Of a stretch of DNA of 35,691 bases, positions 22,373-30,660 are shown piece after piece (within the stretch, counting starts at the first letter, position 1; every line of letters begins with the position of its first letter). The position numbers and the translations under genes are program-made. The stretch lies in NCBI RefSeq assembly GCF_002368115.1, contig NZ_AP018316.1:733717-769407 (forward strand), written 5' to 3'. The notes under the pieces were generated by a model. The model was given only the letters and a program-made list of their open reading frames with translations, had not been told where the DNA came from and did no database searches. This DNA comes from Dolichospermum compactum NIES-806. Lineage in GTDB: Bacteria; Cyanobacteriota; Cyanobacteriia; Cyanobacteriales; Nostocaceae.

Positions 22373-24847
22373 GTGACCCAGGAATTTCACCTTTCCGCAA
22401 CGCCGGTGGGGCAAAATGACTATCTGGTGAGGACGGAACAAGTTGCGCCTGGGGTGCCGGTGGCAGAAGAACTGGTGCATTGGCCTGTGGCTGAGTGGTT
22501 GGCTGCGGCTGGGGATTTAATGGATGATCCTTTGCAGTCGGTGTTGCAGGGGAATATGGTAGCCAGAAACTCTGTTAACTTGGTGGCCTTGGGACAAGAT
22601 TTGTATAATGCGTTATTTCAGGGAACGCTGCGGGATAGTTGGATTACTGCCCAAGGTATTGCCCAAAATCACCAACAGGTGCTGCGGCTAAGATTGGGAC
22701 TGAAGGATACACGGTTGGCGCGGTTGCCGTGGGAAATTATGCACGCGGGCGATCGCCCTTTAGCTACTGGTCCTTATATTACCTTTGCCCGTTACCAAAG
22801 TGGGATTGCCCCACCATCGCGTTTACCAACTCATCATCTGCCCGCGTCGCCGGAAGCACGGGGGATCAGAGTGTTAATGGTCATTTCTGCGCCTACTGAT
22901 TTAGTCCGGCTGGATTTACTCAAACAAGAAGCTATTAATCTCAAGGCAGAACTCCACCGCCAAACATTAAAAATGGCTGATGGTAATCATCATCTGCCAG
23001 AAATTGAGTTGACTGTTCTAGATCAACCGGGACGGGAAGAACTTACCCAAGCTTTAGAACAGGGACACTACCATATTCTCCACTATTCTGGTCATAGCAA
23101 TTTGGGTGGCAATGGTGGACAAATTTATTTAGTGAGTAAAAAAACTGGTTTAACAGAAACTCTTAATGGCAATGATTTAGCTGGGCTGCTGGTAAATAAT
23201 AATATTCAAATGGCAGTGTTTAACTCCTGTTTGGGGGCATATCGGGCGAGGTCTGAGGCAGCGGAAGACTCAGGAGAAAGGAATTTAACTGAAAGCTTGG
23301 TAAAACGAGGAATTAGAAGTATTTTGGCGATGTCAGAACGCATCCCTGATGAGGTGGCACTGACGCTGACACAGTTGTTTTACCGCAATTTGGGTCAGGG
23401 CTATGCTTTAGATTTATGTGTAAGTCGAGTCCGTCAAGGTTTAATTTCTGCCTATGGTTCTCAACAGATGTACTGGGCTTTGCCGATTTTGTATCTTCAG
23501 CGAGAATTTGATGGTTGTTTGACACCACAAGTTAATTTATCTGGCTATTCTGAGTTGCTGAACGAATATCAGCCGCCTAAGCCGACCAATAGTTATAATT
23601 ATGCTACTGTAGCCAGTAATCTAGAAAGTGTGATGGCTATAGATGATATTTTTAATCCTAATTTTGGAGAGGAAACGACGGAGGTAGACTGGCTAGGGGA
23701 GGATACTTGGGGTGATATTGTGGATGAAATTGAATATGATGACCCTAGCTATAATGAGGACTCGGCAATAGTTTCTGATTTGTTTCGTCAGCTTGGCAAT
23801 CCGGTGGCTAAAGCAGAAGAACCAAGTATGAAGGCGGAATTAATCGAGGAGAATCATCATTATCAGTCGGAAATGCAGGTTGCCCCCACGAAACAAAATT
23901 TAGATTGGGGAAATGTCCCGACTCAGATTACGCCAACTCCTGTGAATTTTGAGCAGCGTGAGGTCAATCCTCGGTTATCACCTTCACCTGTCACTCCCAA
24001 GGGTAATCGCTTTCAGCGAATAAAATCACCATTGTTATTGTATGGTTTGGTGGGGGCAGGTGTAATTACTATGATTGTGGGGATTGGTTGGTGGTGGTAT
24101 CAACGACAAGCACAGAAGTCTTCTGATGTTCCGCCTGTTCCTGGAGAAAATTTTACGAGTAATCAGTATCCATCCATTAATTTAGCTAATTCGGCTACGG
24201 GAATTGTTACGGCTACGGCTACGGCACAGTTGAGTCAAGGTAATTTAAGGTCTGGGTTGGATGCTGTTAATGAATTACTGAATCGTGGGGCTTTTGCGGC
24301 TGCGGAAACGGCTTTAAATTTGATTCCTGTTCAGGATGCTGAACATCCATCTGTGAACTTTTTCCGGGGGCGTTTGGCTTGGCAGTCAGTCCAAACGAAA
24401 AATAATAAGTATAGTATTGATGATGCCCGTCGTTATTGGGCTAGGGCTGTACAAAATCAGCCAAATTCTCTTTTGTATAATAATTCTTTAGGATTTGCCT
24501 ATTATGCGGAGAATAATCTCAATTATGCTAATGATGCTTGGTTTAAGTCTCTGAGTTTGGCTTTAAAACCTCAACAGAATCAAGGTTCAGGTCCGATGAA
24601 ATATCCCCAAATAGCGGGAGAACCGGAGGCTTTGACGGCTTATGCTGGGTTAGCGTTGGGTTTATATAAATCGGCAAAGAATCAACCTGCTGATAAACGT
24701 CAGCAATATTTACAGGAAGCGATTAAACTGCGGCAGATGGTGATTCAAAATGCACCAGCAGACTTTACTATTGAGAGGTTATCACAAAATTGGCTATGGA
24801 CGGAACAGGCGATCGCTGATTGGCAGAGTCTGGGACAGGCAAAGTGA
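22373..24847 (+). CDS. hetF: HetF, CHAT-domain protease-like regulator of heterocyst differentiation
   Basis: An 824-residue protein. In Nostoc PCC 7120 HetF is needed for heterocyst formation, acting with PatA to control HetR levels and cell size. Residues 1-130 are the N-terminal region beginning VTQEFHLSATPVGQNDYLVR; a CHAT (caspase-like) domain spans about 165-395 with the expected catalytic His241 in HILHYSGHSN and Cys286 in VFNSCLGAY. An acidic linker follows, then a membrane span (LLLYGLVGAGVITMIVGIGW, about 551-571) and C-terminal helical TPR-like repeats. The start is GTG 22373, because GGAG lies 8 bases upstream and the family begins at this residue; TTG 22304 gives an unlikely leader. 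The NsiR1-like array upstream matches the known hetF locus and confirms the call. Confidence 0.88.
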   Translation: MTQEFHLSATPVGQNDYLVRTEQVAPGVPVAEELVHWPVAEWLAAAGDLMDDPLQSVLQGNMVARNSVNLVALGQDLYNALFQGTLRDSWITAQGIAQNHQQVLRLRLGLKDTRLARLPWEIMHAGDRPLATGPYITFARYQSGIAPPSRLPTHHLPASPEARGIRVLMVISAPTDLVRLDLLKQEAINLKAELHRQTLKMADGNHHLPEIELTVLDQPGREELTQALEQGHYHILHYSGHSNLGGNGGQIYLVSKKTGLTETLNGNDLAGLLVNNNIQMAVFNSCLGAYRARSEAAEDSGERNLTESLVKRGIRSILAMSERIPDEVALTLTQLFYRNLGQGYALDLCVSRVRQGLISAYGSQQMYWALPILYLQREFDGCLTPQVNLSGYSELLNEYQPPKPTNSYNYATVASNLESVMAIDDIFNPNFGEETTEVDWLGEDTWGDIVDEIEYDDPSYNEDSAIVSDLFRQLGNPVAKAEEPSMKAELIEENHHYQSEMQVAPTKQNLDWGNVPTQITPTPVNFEQREVNPRLSPSPVTPKGNRFQRIKSPLLLYGLVGAGVITMIVGIGWWWYQRQAQKSSDVPPVPGENFTSNQYPSINLANSATGIVTATATAQLSQGNLRSGLDAVNELLNRGAFAAAETALNLIPVQDAEHPSVNFFRGRLAWQSVQTKNNKYSIDDARRYWARAVQNQPNSLLYNNSLGFAYYAENNLNYANDAWFKSLSLALKPQQNQGSGPMKYPQIAGEPEALTAYAGLALGLYKSAKNQPADKRQQYLQEAIKLRQMVIQNAPADFTIERLSQNWLWTEQAIADWQSLGQAK

Positions 24848-25007
24848 TCACTTTTGCCAAAAAATAGTCCATAATGGGAAATGTGAAAAAAGTGTGAAAT
24901 CCCATACATCAGGCTGAAATTAAATAACTATGGCTATATTTACAGCGTGAGACAATGAATCTGCTTAGATATATAAACGACGTTATTAGAAGTCAGGAAT
25001 CAAAAAA

Positions 25008-25346
25008 ATGAAAAAAGTAGAAGCCATTATTCGTCCATTTAAGTTGGATGAAGTGAAAATAGCCTTGGTTAATGCGGGCATCGTCGGGATGACAGTTTCT
25101 GAAGTTCGGGGTTTCGGACGGCAAAAGGGTCAAACTGAACGCTATCGGGGTTCGGAATATACTGTGGAGTTTCTCCAAAAACTGAAAGTGGAAATTGTGG
25201 TTGAAGATGCCCAAGTTGATATGGTTGTTGATAAAATTATCGCCGCCGCCCGTACTGGTGAAATTGGTGATGGTAAAATTTTTATCTCCCCTGTTGAACA
25301 AATTGTGAGAATTAGAACAGGAGAAAAGAATACTGAAGCTGTGTAA
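25008..25346 (+). CDS. glnB: Nitrogen regulatory protein PII
   Basis: A 112-residue trimeric signal protein that senses ATP/ADP and 2-oxoglutarate. The sequence is canonical: MKKVEAIIRPFKLDEVKIAL, the T-loop GFGRQKGQTERYRGSEYTVEF with Ser49 (phosphorylated in unicellular cyanobacteria) and Tyr51, and the C-terminal GEIGDGKIFISPVEQIVRIRTGE. In cyanobacteria it activates N-acetylglutamate kinase (argB, 2128-3024) and controls PipX/NtcA. A run AAAAAATG marks the start, with AGTCAGGA weakly complementary to the ribosome. No perfect NtcA site (GTAN8TAC) was seen upstream. Confidence 0.97.
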   Translation: MKKVEAIIRPFKLDEVKIALVNAGIVGMTVSEVRGFGRQKGQTERYRGSEYTVEFLQKLKVEIVVEDAQVDMVVDKIIAAARTGEIGDGKIFISPVEQIVRIRTGEKNTEAV

Positions 25347-25380
25347 GTAGCCAGTATTTGTACTGTGCATCTAAAAAATA

Positions 25381-25433
25381 AGCGTTGCTGATTCTGTCAA
25401 TGTGAAAACAGGAATCAGCAGCGCTGTTTATTA
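25381..25433 (+). terminator. Terminator of glnB
   Basis: GCGTTGCTGATTC-TGT and ACAGGAATCAGCA-GCGC form a long stem with small bulges around a loop of about 10 bases. A TGTTTATT tail follows, 35 bases after the stop codon of glnB. Confidence 0.75.
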
Positions 25434-25471
25434 TAGTAGGAGTCAGGAGAAAAACCCTCATGATTCAAGCT

Positions 25472-25942
25472 CTAATTAGTAGCGTCTTTTGGTTTACCAT
25501 AACCTAATTGCCAATTATTTATTTGCTTTAAGTCATTTATTTTGCCTGCAAAGATATATTTAAGTGCAGTGCGTGTTTGTAAATATCCTCTGACTAAATA
25601 ATGTCCTGGTTTAAGATTAATGTCATCTATGGCTTGAGTAAATTTAACGGCAGTTCCACAAAAGGTTTTATTAACTAGTAAATTGACTTTTATAAACTGG
25701 TCATATACATAATTATTTGGCAGCATAAATACAGCATATACATGATGTTGACCCAACCAGGGACGCACCACTATTTTCTCAGGATGGATATAAGATTGTG
25801 TAAGTTGGCTGACCATAAATCCCTCTTTTGTACAGGAAAAATTTGGGGCTTTATCTAAGAACTTAACAAAGCCAATTATGATCACTAAAGTCAAAGAAAA
25901 TAAAAAATAAAGGAGTTGACGGTTTCGCACTGCTACTATCAA
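25472..25942 (-). CDS. Hypothetical membrane-anchored protein
   Basis: 156 residues. A span LLYFLFSLTLVIIIGFVKFL (about residues 10-29) near the N-terminus is an uncleaved anchor or signal; the remainder is soluble with two Cys (NFSCTKE and KTFCGTAV) that could form a disulfide in an oxidising compartment. No catalytic motif was seen. I do not recognise the family. It is convergent with glnB and separated from it by the terminator. Confidence 0.6.
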   Translation of the reverse strand: MIVAVRNRQLLYFLFSLTLVIIIGFVKFLDKAPNFSCTKEGFMVSQLTQSYIHPEKIVVRPWLGQHHVYAVFMLPNNYVYDQFIKVNLLVNKTFCGTAVKFTQAIDDINLKPGHYLVRGYLQTRTALKYIFAGKINDLKQINNWQLGYGKPKDATN

Positions 25943-26264
25943 TAATTATTCATGGTTTCCATATTAACAGGGTACCAAAAATAATAAAGTGTGTTGCTAC
26001 ACGGTTACTATGGCGATCGCTTATGATAGTCAATATATCATTTAGTACCCGTAATTACTGCCATGAATTTACTAATAATGGCTCTTCCGTACTTACTATG
26101 CTAAATTATTGTTTCAAATCCCAAAATCCTTGCCATATAAGGATTTTACGTTAATTCATTGATTAATTTGACATAAATTTGCCATCAAAAACAATCAAAC
26201 CCTTTGTTTATATGGGTTATGGGGTAAATAAACTCATATTTGGCATAACAGGTACGGAAGAACC
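25943..26264. other. Intergenic region
   Basis: About 320 bases of AT-rich sequence with one HIP1 octamer (26013). It must contain the promoter of the minus-strand gene at 25942. No gene, RNA or clear repeat is seen. Confidence 0.4.
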
Positions 26265-26613
26265 CTAATAATTATATCCGAGATGGTGAAGTAAAATTAC
26301 AACAAGCCAACCAAATTCTTCAGCAATTAGGAACTAATTTATCTATTGCGGAACGTGACTATGAAAATCGCCAAATGTCTACTGGCACTAGAAGCCGCCC
26401 AAAATCAACTAGAACAAGATTCCCAATATCTCACTATTTTGATTCAACAAAAAATTGCCCAACAAAAAGCCACGGAAGCAGCGTGAAGGACAAACTGTAC
26501 ATAAAGGATAAGCGATCTCTGCTGTTGGTTCTACAGGCTTATCCACCGGACTTCACCTCCATTTTGAAGTCCGCCGTAATGGTACACCCGTTGACCCAGC
26601 AAATTACTTATAA
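26265..26613 (+). pseudogene. M23 (LytM/NlpD-type) peptidase pseudogene
   Basis: Two pieces of a murein hydrolase activator or endopeptidase remain. The first is coiled-coil (KLQQANQILQQLGTNLSIAE), which shifts frame near 26370 and continues as LALEAAQNQLEQDSQYLTIL, then stops. The second is the C-terminal end of the peptidase domain: GQTVHKG, a stop codon, then AISAVGSTGLSTGLHLHFEV and RRNGTPVDPANYL to TAA 26611-26613; HLHFEV is the M23 metal and active-site motif. Most of the catalytic domain between is deleted. It is not functional. Confidence 0.75.
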
Positions 26614-26640
26614 TTTAATTCTATTTAAATTCAAAAAGTA

Positions 26641-26649
26641 TGCTATACT
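26641..26649 (+). promoter_or_regulatory. Extended -10 promoter of tRNA-Arg
   Basis: TGCTATACT (TGn plus TATACT) lies 14 bases before the mature tRNA 5' end, with an A/T-rich stretch upstream and no clear -35. The same TGCTATA extended -10 form precedes the antitoxin gene at 216. Confidence 0.55.
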
Positions 26650-26662
26650 GTTAGAAGTATAA

Positions 26663-26735
26663 GGGCGCGTGGCTCAGTGGATAGAGCAACAGGTTCCGGT
26701 CCTGTAGATCGGGGGTTCGAATCCCTCCGCGCTCA
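26663..26735 (+). tRNA. tRNA-Arg (anticodon CCG)
   Basis: Acceptor GGGCGCG pairs with CGCGCTC; the D-arm is GGCTCAGTGGATAGAGC; anticodon stem ACAGG/CCTGT holds the loop TTCCGGT with anticodon CCG (codon CGG). The T-arm GGGGGTTCGAATCCC is intact and the discriminator is A. CCA is not encoded. Confidence 0.95.
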
Positions 26736-26950
26736 CTTTTATTTTCTTTGAGATTTGAATTAGTTTCCCATAACAAAAAAACCACTAATCAATTATCTCA
26801 ATTTTATCATGGTATGTGTATGATTTTTTACAAAGCATATTTCATATCCTGAAATAAACTTCTATATCTGGTTCTTAATTAACTAGCGCACTATGAATCA
26901 CCAAAGTTAAGCTATGGCATTTTAGTCAAAAACTACATCTGAAATTAATA

Positions 26951-27034
26951 TGCGGAACCCGGGACTTGAACCCGGAAGCCCGTGAAGGCACTAGAACCTG
27001 AATCTAGCGCGTCTGCCAATTCCGCCAGTTCCGC
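26951..27034 (-). tRNA. tRNA-Leu (anticodon CAG)
   Basis: An 84-base class II tRNA on the minus strand: GCGGAAC acceptor, TGGCGGAATTGGCAGACGCG D-region typical of tRNA-Leu, anticodon stem CTAGA/TCTAG with loop TTCAGGT (anticodon CAG, codon CUG), a long variable arm (TGCCTTCACGGGC), and the T-arm with GGTTCAAGTCC. No intron; CCA is not encoded. Confidence 0.95.
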
Positions 27035-27306
27035 AGGAATCGAATCTTATTAACAGTTAATCATTATTGCCCAATTTTTTTTATTTGTCAAGAAAAGATT
27101 TGCCAGAATAGAGATAGGAAAATTTGAAAATTTTGTTCACATCTAGCCAATCCCCATTTTTCCAATCAAGCCGGCATAGTCCATGATAGAATCTAACGAC
27201 TTTATGGCATTTGACAACTTTAGAGAAAACTCTTCTTTGCTTTTAGCTAGAGGATAATCAACTTAGAATCAAAAGCAACATCAAACCTTTATAATTACGT
27301 ACTTTT

Positions 27307-27311
27307 GGAGG
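27307..27311 (+). promoter_or_regulatory. Strong Shine-Dalgarno that fixes the murA start
   Basis: GGAGG lies 7 bases before ATT 27319. No ATG, GTG or TTG lies at the right distance in frame; the first TTG in frame (27379) is 67 bases further on and has no such site. Confidence 0.6.
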
Positions 27312-27318
27312 TAGGCTT

Positions 27319-28698
27319 ATTAATTCTTCTAGCAGCTTACCAGATGCCAAGTCTTCACTAGCAACAGACTCCTCAGTCTTGCAAATCAGTGGAGGGCATC
27401 CTTTGGGAGGTCATGTAAAAATTAGCGGAGCTAAGAATTCCGCCCTGGTAATCATGGCTGGAACATTCCTCTGTTCCGGTGATTGTCGGATTCGCAACGT
27501 TCCCTTATTAGCGGACGTAGACCGGATGGGACAAGTTTTATCAGCTTTAGGATTACGTTTAAATAGAGAAGGGGAAATTTTAGATGTTGATGCGCGAGAA
27601 ATTACCACATCTAAAGCCCCTTATGAACTAGTTACCCAACTGCGAGCCAGTTTCTTTGCCATTGGTCCAATTTTAGCCCGACTAGGAGTAGCACAAATGC
27701 CCTTACCAGGGGGTTGTGCTATTGGTGCTAGACCTGTAGATTTGCACGTCAGAGGACTGCAAGCAATGGGCGCAGAAGTGTTAATTGAGCATGGTATTTG
27801 CAATGCTCATGTTCCTGGAAATAATGGCAGATTAACAGGAGCAAAAATATACTTAGATACTCCCAGTGTTGGGGCAACAGAAACCTTAATGATGGCTGCT
27901 ACCTTAGCAGATGGAGAAACCATCATTGATAATGCTGCCAGAGAGCCAGAAGTAGTTGATTTAGCTAACTTCTGTAACTCAATGGGAGCAAAAATTCAAG
28001 GCGCAGGAACAAGTACAATTACGATAGTCGGTGTACCTAAATTACACTCAACTGATTATACTATTATTCCTGACCGCATTGAAGCAGGAACATTATTGAT
28101 TGCTGGTGCAATTACTCGCTCTGAAATAATTTTATCCCCAGTTGTACCAGATCATTTAATCCCCGTTATTGCCAAGTTGCAGAAAATTGGTGTATCAATT
28201 ATCGAAGAAGGGAAGGATTGCTTACGGATATTGCCAGCGAAAGCACTTAAAGCTGTAAATATTGATACCTTGCCCCATCCTGGATTTCCTACGGATATGC
28301 AAGCACCTTTCATGGCTTTACTAACTGTGGCTGAAGGTGACAGTATCATTAATGAATCAGTCTTTGAAAATCGCTTGCGTCATGCTTCTGAGTTAAATCG
28401 TCTGGGCGCAGATATCCGTGTTAAAGGTAATACTGCTTTTGTTCGGGGAGTGCCAGTGTTATCGGGCGCACCAGTCATAGGCACGGATTTAAGAGCTTCC
28501 GCAGCTTTAGTCATAGCCGGATTAGCAGCGACGGGAACAACCATTGTTCAAGGATTACACCACTTAGATCGAGGCTATGATCGCCTGGATCTGAAGTTAC
28601 AGCAATTAGGAGCGAAAATTCTGCGCGTAAATGAAGCATCGAAAGATGTAGATTTACTTGCTAATAACACTATTACCCCACCCTCAGTTTCTATCTAA
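27319..28698 (+). CDS. murA: UDP-N-acetylglucosamine 1-carboxyvinyltransferase
   Basis: Adds enolpyruvate to UDP-GlcNAc, the first committed step of peptidoglycan synthesis. The protein follows the family through VLQISGGHPLGGHVKISGAK (with the conserved Lys), LLADVDRMGQVLSALG, RASFFAIGPILARLG, then LPGGCAIGARPVDLHVRGLQ with the active-site Cys that fosfomycin attacks, and the C-terminal LRASAALVIAGLAATG. The frame opens at 27295 with no ATG; GGAGG at 27307-27311 points to ATT 27319 as start, giving 459 residues with a 20-residue Ser-rich leader (NSSSSLPDAKSSLATDSSV). The alternative is TTG 27379 (439 residues). The gene is monocistronic. Confidence 0.93.
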   Translation: MNSSSSLPDAKSSLATDSSVLQISGGHPLGGHVKISGAKNSALVIMAGTFLCSGDCRIRNVPLLADVDRMGQVLSALGLRLNREGEILDVDAREITTSKAPYELVTQLRASFFAIGPILARLGVAQMPLPGGCAIGARPVDLHVRGLQAMGAEVLIEHGICNAHVPGNNGRLTGAKIYLDTPSVGATETLMMAATLADGETIIDNAAREPEVVDLANFCNSMGAKIQGAGTSTITIVGVPKLHSTDYTIIPDRIEAGTLLIAGAITRSEIILSPVVPDHLIPVIAKLQKIGVSIIEEGKDCLRILPAKALKAVNIDTLPHPGFPTDMQAPFMALLTVAEGDSIINESVFENRLRHASELNRLGADIRVKGNTAFVRGVPVLSGAPVIGTDLRASAALVIAGLAATGTTIVQGLHHLDRGYDRLDLKLQQLGAKILRVNEASKDVDLLANNTITPPSVSI

Positions 28699-28727
28699 GG
28701 TTTGAGTATTTTGTCTTTGTGAACTTG

Positions 28728-28764
28728 ATGGCGATTATTTTTATTTATTAATAATTTTCGCCAT
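28728..28764 (+). terminator. Possible murA terminator
   Basis: ATGGCGA and TCGCCAT, extended inward by A/T pairs, form a long AT-rich stem-loop 30 bases after the murA stop. There is no clear T run on the far side, so this call is moderate. Confidence 0.45.
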
Positions 28765-28825
28765 TAACTTTCTGAAAATCCAATTAATCTGTACAATTAT
28801 TAAGTAAATTTTATAAAAACTAAAC

Positions 28826-29920
28826 ATGATTGGGGTAGCAGTTGTTGGTACGGGATTTGGTCAAAAAGTTCATATTCCTACATTTCAAGCACATCATAAT
28901 ACTAAAATCGTTGCTGTTTATCATCGAGATATTAATAAAGCAAGAACTATTGCTGCCAGTCATAATATCCCCTATGCAAGCGCTAATTTAGCAGAAATTC
29001 TAGCTTTACCCACAGTTGAAGCTGTCAGCATTTCCACACCGCCATTTTTGCATTATGAAATGGCTAAACAGGTTTTGCAAGCTGGTAAACATCTCTTATT
29101 AGAAAAACCTGTAACTTTAAATGTCAATGAAGCTAAAGAATTATATCAGTTAGCAAAGAGTCAAGGTGTAATTGCAACTGTAGATTTTGAATTTCGGTTT
29201 GTTCCAGAATGGCAATTTTTCGCTCAACTTCTGGCTGCAAATTATGTGGGGAACATCCGATTAATTAAAATTGATTGGTTGGGTTCTTCTCGCGCTGATA
29301 CTTCTCGTCCTTGGAATTGGTATTCTAGTAAAGAAAAAGGTGGAGGTGCTTTAGGTTCTTTAGGTTCTCATGCTTTCGATTATATTAATTGGTTATTCGG
29401 TTCAGTTGGTAAATTAAATGCTCATTTAACTACTGCTATTTCTGAAAGAGTGAACCCTGCAAATGGAGAATTACAAGCAGTTGATACTGATGATACTTGT
29501 TTATTATCTTTGGAATTAGTAAATGGTACACCTTGTCAAGTTTCTATTAGTGCAGTTGTTCATGCAGAAAGAACTCATTGGATAGAAGTATATGGGGATA
29601 AGGGAACATTAGTTTTAGGTAGCAAAAATCAAAAAGACTATATTCATGGTTTTCAGATTTGGGGTTCTCAACCGGGTGAATCTTTAAAAGAAATAGCAGT
29701 TCCGCAACAATTTCTCTTTCCTCAACATTATCATGATGGGCGAATTTGTGCTTTTCTTCGGGTTGTTGATGAATGGGTAAAAGGAATTACTAATCATCAA
29801 CAAACTACACCTTCTCTAAAAGAAGGGGTTTATTCGCAATTGTTAATGGATTTATCCCATGAATCTCATGAAAGAGGAAGTTGGGTAAATGTACCAAGTT
29901 TGGGAGAGTTTTTAGATTAG
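28826..29920 (+). CDS. Gfo/Idh/MocA family oxidoreductase
   Basis: A 364-residue NAD(P)-dependent dehydrogenase. The Rossmann motif is VAVVGTGFGQKVHIP at residues 4-18; VSISTPPFLHYEMAKQVLQAGKHLLLEKPVTLN carries the typical EKP (Lys near residue 96, catalytic). The C-terminal sheet domain contains GGGALGSLGSHAFDYINWLFG, with the catalytic His region. Such enzymes oxidise sugars, inositols or bile pigments; no close neighbour indicates the substrate. It follows murA by 127 bases and may be independent. Confidence 0.9.
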   Translation: MIGVAVVGTGFGQKVHIPTFQAHHNTKIVAVYHRDINKARTIAASHNIPYASANLAEILALPTVEAVSISTPPFLHYEMAKQVLQAGKHLLLEKPVTLNVNEAKELYQLAKSQGVIATVDFEFRFVPEWQFFAQLLAANYVGNIRLIKIDWLGSSRADTSRPWNWYSSKEKGGGALGSLGSHAFDYINWLFGSVGKLNAHLTTAISERVNPANGELQAVDTDDTCLLSLELVNGTPCQVSISAVVHAERTHWIEVYGDKGTLVLGSKNQKDYIHGFQIWGSQPGESLKEIAVPQQFLFPQHYHDGRICAFLRVVDEWVKGITNHQQTTPSLKEGVYSQLLMDLSHESHERGSWVNVPSLGEFLD

Positions 29921-29934
29921 GTGAATGATGATGA

Positions 29935-30660
29935 CTAATAATTACTACAGAAATCATGTAGATAATTATAAAGTTCTCGAAATAAAGGACATCTTTTTTG
30001 TAAATTTTCTGGGACTATTTTTAGTAATAGCAAAGGTGTATGTAACCCTTTAGAAAATCTTGTTGATTGGATATCAAAGTTTAGTTCTAGTGAAATGCTA
30101 CTATCAACTATTAGCTGAGATAATTTGTCTTGACAACAATCTCTATCTTCATCATATTTACTAAAAGATTCAGGATCATTAAATGGGATATTTTTCTGCT
30201 TGCTTAACCAATAACGCATTTTTTCATGTCTACCGCGAAAATCTGGATGTTTAGCAATAGTATTATCCCAATCTCCAATCATCCATGATTCTAATTCAGG
30301 TGCAGCAAAAGCGATATAGTGAGGAATATCATGACATTCAGTTATTTTAGATATTGCTGATATAAACTTCTCCTTTTGAGAATTAACATCTCGACAGTCT
30401 AAATCATCAAAAACTAAAATTAAATCACATTTTTTAGGTTCAGATTCCAAAGCAATAGGTAATTCTTGGGTAATTTGTTCAATTAAACTTTTACCTGTTT
30501 TACCATAACCAGTTACCTTCCCAGGTTTTGGTTCTGGTTTTATTCTTGCTGGTGTTTTCCGTTCAAATTGACAACCAGGAAAATTCTTTTGTAAAAAAGG
30601 AATTAATCCTCTAACTTCCGCTTCTCCACCACCTGCAAATACCCAAACTACCACGGCCAT
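29935..30660 (-). CDS. DUF4276-like (TOPRIM-type) protein paired with an ATPase
   Basis: 241 residues. The N-terminus FAGGGEAEVRGLIPFL holds a Glu like the first acidic residue of TOPRIM nucleases; LILVFDDLDCRD near residue 80 provides the Asp-x-Asp; AAPELESWMIGDW near 118 is characteristic of DUF4276-type proteins, followed by a C-terminal helical part. It overlaps the ATPase gene by 13 bases and is translated after it, so the two probably form one unit. OLD-type ATPase plus TOPRIM pairs include antiphage systems such as AbiL, PARIS and Gabija. The TOPRIM fold is inferred. Confidence 0.6.
   Translation of the reverse strand: MAVVVWVFAGGGEAEVRGLIPFLQKNFPGCQFERKTPARIKPEPKPGKVTGYGKTGKSLIEQITQELPIALESEPKKCDLILVFDDLDCRDVNSQKEKFISAISKITECHDIPHYIAFAAPELESWMIGDWDNTIAKHPDFRGRHEKMRYWLSKQKNIPFNDPESFSKYDEDRDCCQDKLSQLIVDSSISLELNFDIQSTRFSKGLHTPLLLLKIVPENLQKRCPLFRELYNYLHDFCSNY

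Noticed and set aside
24880..25000. An NtcA site upstream of glnB (GTG...TAC near 24891-24906)
   Set aside because: The half-sites are spaced by 10 bases in place of 8 and the first is GTG, so it is not convincing.
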